A stretch of 17,036 nt of DNA from Chloroflexota bacterium (GTDB lineage: Bacteria; Chloroflexota; Anaerolineae; B4-G1; SLSP01): contig JAKJAE010000021.1 in NCBI GenBank assembly GCA_022707665.1, positions 394-17,429 on the forward strand, in the 5' to 3' direction. Numbering within the stretch: the stretch's first letter is position 1; each line of letters begins with the position of its first letter. Positions 14,151 through 17,036 of the stretch are shown here, one piece after another. The notes beneath the pieces were generated by a model. The model made no database searches and was not told the origin of the DNA. It saw nothing but the letters and a program-made list of their open reading frames with translations. The position numbers and the translations under genes are program-made.

Positions 14151-16800
14151 AGACTGCGCGGCTGACCTGCCAGACCGGGCCCCACTCGTAGACCGTCGAC
14201 TCGATCGTGTAGGTGACGTCAAGGGTGTAGGGTCCGCGCTCCGCCGTAGGCTCCTCGCCGTAGTTCGGACCGGACGCACCATACGTGTACAGTTCATCCT
14301 GCCACGTCTCACGCACCGTCACGACCGCGAGATTCGGCGACTGGAGGTCGAACGAGCGGAAGTGGGTGGCCACCAATTGGTGCCCGAGGTACTGGTTGGC
14401 GCGAGTCAACTCCCCGATCTCGCCCGCAAACTGCATCAGCGCCGGCTCATCCTCCTCCCGGAAGGCCTCGCGCTGCTCCCAGTAGGCGGAGGTCACGGAC
14501 TTCTGGAAATTCAGGACGGCCTGCTGCAGCTCGCTGTACTCGCCGTCCTCCGTCATGAAGGAGGATGTCCACTGAGGCACGGAGGGCGCCGTCCCATCGT
14601 CGAGCATGCCCCGCCAGGCCTCGTCGGTCAGACGGTCGCTCGCGGGCCACGGGAACTCGTAATAGGAGAAGGTTCCACCCAGCGCTACCTGGAGTGTAAC
14701 GCTGCCGTCATCGGCGACGACGGGCACGATGGCGTGGAGCTCATTGATGCGCCCGACGGCCACCTCGAGCACCGTCGGCCCATCAGGTGCCCCGGGGTCG
14801 GTCGCCACGTCAGCGACCACCGCGGCCTGGGGCTCCTCTTCCATAAAGGGCCCACCGCCGGGTCCCTCCGACTCGGTGTCGGCAGCAGCCATCGTCAGGT
14901 GCTCAAGCTCGCCCCCGTAGTAGCGAATCCGGTCGTACTCGGATTCGGTCAGCGCCTCGCCACGTAGCTCCTTCTCCGCGATGACCTGCAGCGTCGTCAC
15001 CAGATCCTCGAGCTGGTTGAGGCTCTGTGCGTCCAGGTCGGCGAGAAGGCCGCGGCTCTCCAGTCCCTCACGCGTCATCGCCGTCAGCGCAGCCAGCCGG
15101 GCGTAGAACGCGGGCACCGGCTCCACATAGCCCCTCGGAGGCAGCGGGTCCGGCGCCGGAGGCCCACCCCCAAGCTCGGCATAGACCTGCTTGGCATAGA
15201 GAATGGTGTCGTGCTTGAGCTCGGCCCAACTGCCGAGGGTGGTATTCAATTGCTTATCCAGCCACGCGGTCGACTGCATGAAGGTGGGATAGCCGCTGCC
15301 CGGCACCTCGATCAACGGATGGAAGGTATACAGCCAGGTGTTGTAGAGCGTCTCGGTCCAATCCTCCACACTCAGGCTGCCAAGCCAGGTCTGGACTTCC
15401 GCCATCTGCTCGGGGTAGTTGGCATAGGCTGTCTCGCCCATGCCGTCGAGGATCTCGTACGCCCGCTCCGAGCCCATCGCCGCAAAGACGTCGAGCCCAT
15501 TCGGCAAGCCACGGCGATCCTCGGGTGTGCCGACGTTGCGGTAGATCAACTGGCGGAAGATGTAAGCGTCGGGCACGAAGCGCTGGCCCATGAAGCGCAA
15601 CCCCTTGGTCGTGCCCTCTTCATCGTCCGTGTCCATGATCACGATACCCAGGATTCTGGGGGGCGGCAGCTTGCCGGCCAGCTTGATGAAGGCGTCGAGC
15701 TGTGTTTCATCGGGCAGGTCCGTGATCGGGGCGTTTTCGCCATAGGCCATATCCATCACGGCCAGGTACTGGTACACCGTCAGGTCGTCGCTGCGACCCA
15801 CGAAAAAGACCGTAGGATTGTACAGCGCATCCCACGCCTCGAGTGCCGGGCGCCCCCCGGCGGTGGCGTTGCGCAAGGCGTGGACGAGAAGGAGAGCGGA
15901 ACGCGTCTCGGCCCGGCTGATCTCCCCAAGCTCGGGATCCACGCGGAACGTCATCCGCCCATACCACATCATGCTCTTGAAGTAAGCGGTCAGGGCCTCG
16001 CTGAGCGTGTAGTGTCCCCGTGGGATGTACTGGGTGTAGTCCTCACCGAACTCCAGGCCGGGAAAGATGGGGGATGGGGCCATACCGGATGCCGCCGCGA
16101 TATTGGCAAGCTCGCCCTCGACCAGGTCGCGGGCGTAGTCGGGGACCTCGAAGGAGGGATCCAACAGCCGGCCCGCGACGGCGACAAAGGCGACGGTGCG
16201 GCGCGCTGCGTCCTCCCACTCCGTCGTGCGGAGGAGTTGGTAGTTCGCGTCGGTCTGCTCGAGCATCCCGCGGTTCAGGCCGCGCAGCATCGGGATGAAG
16301 TACTCCACCTCGGCGGTGCGCAGGACCTTGTCAAACAACAGGTGATAGGTGTGGAGAAGCGAATCGCTCGTCACGAAGATCGGGACATTGCGATAGCGCG
16401 CCTCCTCGTAGAGCATGAAGAACTCCTTCTCGGTGCCAGGACTCACGACAAAGCCGTCGGCAGCAAGGCGCTGCATCTGTGAGGATGACAGGACGAAGGG
16501 GTTGACCACGTTCTTCATGTCCGACGAGACCTTCTCCATTTCCAGGCTGGGGATCGTCTCGACCGGCTGCTCACGGAAGACAGCAAAGACCGGTTTGGGG
16601 ATGTCGGGCAGGTCGACGTCGGGTTTGATCACCTCCTCCGTAGCCGCCGGCTGTGTAGCCGTCGTCTCGGTCGCCGCAGGAGGCGAATCGGTCGGTGGGA
16701 TCGGGGTCGAAGGCCCCTTCGTGAACAGACTGCAGTTCATCGCCAGCAACGCAAGGACAGCCACAATCCACAACGCTCTCGGATTTCGGGGCTTACGCAT
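14125..16800 (-). CDS. DUF3160 family lipoprotein
   Basis: 891 residues. The N-terminus has a charged start, a hydrophobic stretch (11-22) and Cys23 in LLAMNC, a somewhat unusual lipobox (Asn at -1), so export with lipid anchoring is likely. A Thr/Pro/Ala-rich linker (about 29-57) precedes the large DUF3160-like domain, recognised by IFVTSDSLLHTYHLLFDKVL (141-160) and the long helical body with ALTAYFKSMMWYGRM. The function of this family is unknown to me; members are typically secreted and large. An acidic, Gly/Pro-rich stretch near residues 640-670 may be a linker to a C-terminal domain. The start is firm: on the minus strand GGAGGTGA ends three bases before the ATG, with a strong promoter further upstream. 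The FG-GAP-like gene overlaps its 3' end. Confidence 0.88.
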   Translation of the reverse strand: MRKPRNPRALWIVAVLALLAMNCSLFTKGPSTPIPPTDSPPAATETTATQPAATEEVIKPDVDLPDIPKPVFAVFREQPVETIPSLEMEKVSSDMKNVVNPFVLSSSQMQRLAADGFVVSPGTEKEFFMLYEEARYRNVPIFVTSDSLLHTYHLLFDKVLRTAEVEYFIPMLRGLNRGMLEQTDANYQLLRTTEWEDAARRTVAFVAVAGRLLDPSFEVPDYARDLVEGELANIAAASGMAPSPIFPGLEFGEDYTQYIPRGHYTLSEALTAYFKSMMWYGRMTFRVDPELGEISRAETRSALLLVHALRNATAGGRPALEAWDALYNPTVFFVGRSDDLTVYQYLAVMDMAYGENAPITDLPDETQLDAFIKLAGKLPPPRILGIVIMDTDDEEGTTKGLRFMGQRFVPDAYIFRQLIYRNVGTPEDRRGLPNGLDVFAAMGSERAYEILDGMGETAYANYPEQMAEVQTWLGSLSVEDWTETLYNTWLYTFHPLIEVPGSGYPTFMQSTAWLDKQLNTTLGSWAELKHDTILYAKQVYAELGGGPPAPDPLPPRGYVEPVPAFYARLAALTAMTREGLESRGLLADLDAQSLNQLEDLVTTLQVIAEKELRGEALTESEYDRIRYYGGELEHLTMAAADTESEGPGGGPFMEEEPQAAVVADVATDPGAPDGPTVLEVAVGRINELHAIVPVVADDGSVTLQVALGGTFSYYEFPWPASDRLTDEAWRGMLDDGTAPSVPQWTSSFMTEDGEYSELQQAVLNFQKSVTSAYWEQREAFREEDEPALMQFAGEIGELTRANQYLGHQLVATHFRSFDLQSPNLAVVTVRETWQDELYTYGASGPNYGEEPTAERGPYTLDVTYTIESTVYEWGPVWQVSRAVYANTPPAW

Positions 16801-16828
16801 CGCTCACCTCCAGCTCGCTCGTAGCTCC

Positions 16829-16856
16829 ATTATACGGCGGGAGCCCCGACCATCAA
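16829..16856 (-). promoter_or_regulatory. Sigma-70-type promoter of the DUF3160 gene
   Basis: On the minus strand TTGATG (-35, at 16851-16856) and a perfect TATAAT (-10, at 16829-16834) are separated by 16 bases. Transcription would start about 20 bases before the ATG at 16800, leaving a short leader that contains GGAGGTGA. It is the clearest promoter in the window and probably drives both minus-strand genes. Confidence 0.7.
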
Positions 16857-16955
16857 GAAGCAGTCCGACGCAGGAACATCAGGGGGCGCGGAAAGTGTCG
16901 GGAGCTGGGGCGTCAGAACGCCTCGAGCCCCCGGCACTCGGAGGGGTGGAACCGC

Positions 16956-17036
16956 TCAGGGCACCAGATTCCTGACCAAATCACCGACTGCGATGGCGAC
17001 CGCGTGCCACAGGCGCGCCAGGGGATGGCTTGGCAT
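16956..17036 (-). CDS. Possible 3' end of an upstream minus-strand gene (partial)
   Basis: The minus strand is open from the window edge to a TGA at 16956-16958 and reads 26 residues ending AVGDLVRNLVP. Codon third positions look coding-like, and an ATG happens to sit exactly at the edge. It is too short to identify; it may be the tail of a gene lying outside the window or chance. Between it and the promoter (16857-16955) I see no feature. Confidence 0.25.
   Translation of the reverse strand: MPSHPLARLWHAVAIAVGDLVRNLVP

Noticed and set aside
15211..16482. Plus-strand open frame of 423 codons
   Set aside because: It is the antisense shadow of the DUF3160 lipoprotein gene, which has a signal peptide, a ribosome binding site and a promoter on the other strand.

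Overview
The window is about 17 kb of GC-rich bacterial DNA, densely packed with protein genes. I see no rRNA, tRNA, CRISPR array or insertion sequence. The gene families, the short iterated intergenic repeats and the GC-rich codon use would fit a Chloroflexota genome. That placement is inference; no marker gene here settles it.

Left part (1-7037, all plus strand): a tightly spaced row of eight genes. In order: the 3' part of a radical SAM enzyme, an alpha/beta hydrolase, a VOC (glyoxalase-fold) protein, a YjjG-like HAD nucleotidase, an unrecognised protein with one terpenoid-cyclase-like motif, an AlkZ/YcaQ-type DNA glycosylase, a Methyltransf_32-type methyltransferase that carries a frameshift near its 3' end, and a membrane-anchored metallophosphoesterase with an altered metal site. 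Short gaps, stop/start overlaps and good ribosome binding sites suggest co-transcription.

Middle (7038-12300): one very large gene (7253-12178) encodes a UvrA-like protein of about 1641 residues. It has four complete ABC ATPase modules instead of two, so it looks like a UvrA dimer fused into one chain. The accessory domains are divided between the halves: a UvrB-binding-like domain only in module 1 and a UvrA-type insertion domain only in module 3. The gene is bracketed by two intergenic elements of the same design: a purine-rich arm starting at the upstream stop codon, a unique loop, and a pyrimidine-rich arm built from units of about 8 bases. The second element is read in frame into the start of the next gene.

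Right part: a plus-strand terpenoid-cyclase-like alpha/alpha-toroid protein (12175-13311) converges on a minus-strand pair. The pair is a DUF3160 lipoprotein (14125-16800) with a consensus-like sigma-70 promoter, and a membrane-anchored FG-GAP/VCBS-like protein (13338-14150) that overlaps its 3' end.

Three products could serve genome maintenance: the nucleotide house-cleaning phosphatase, the crosslink-type glycosylase and the UvrA-like ATPase. That they act together is only an inference from their shared orientation and proximity. The main item of interest is the four-module UvrA-like protein with its partitioned domains and flanking repeat elements.
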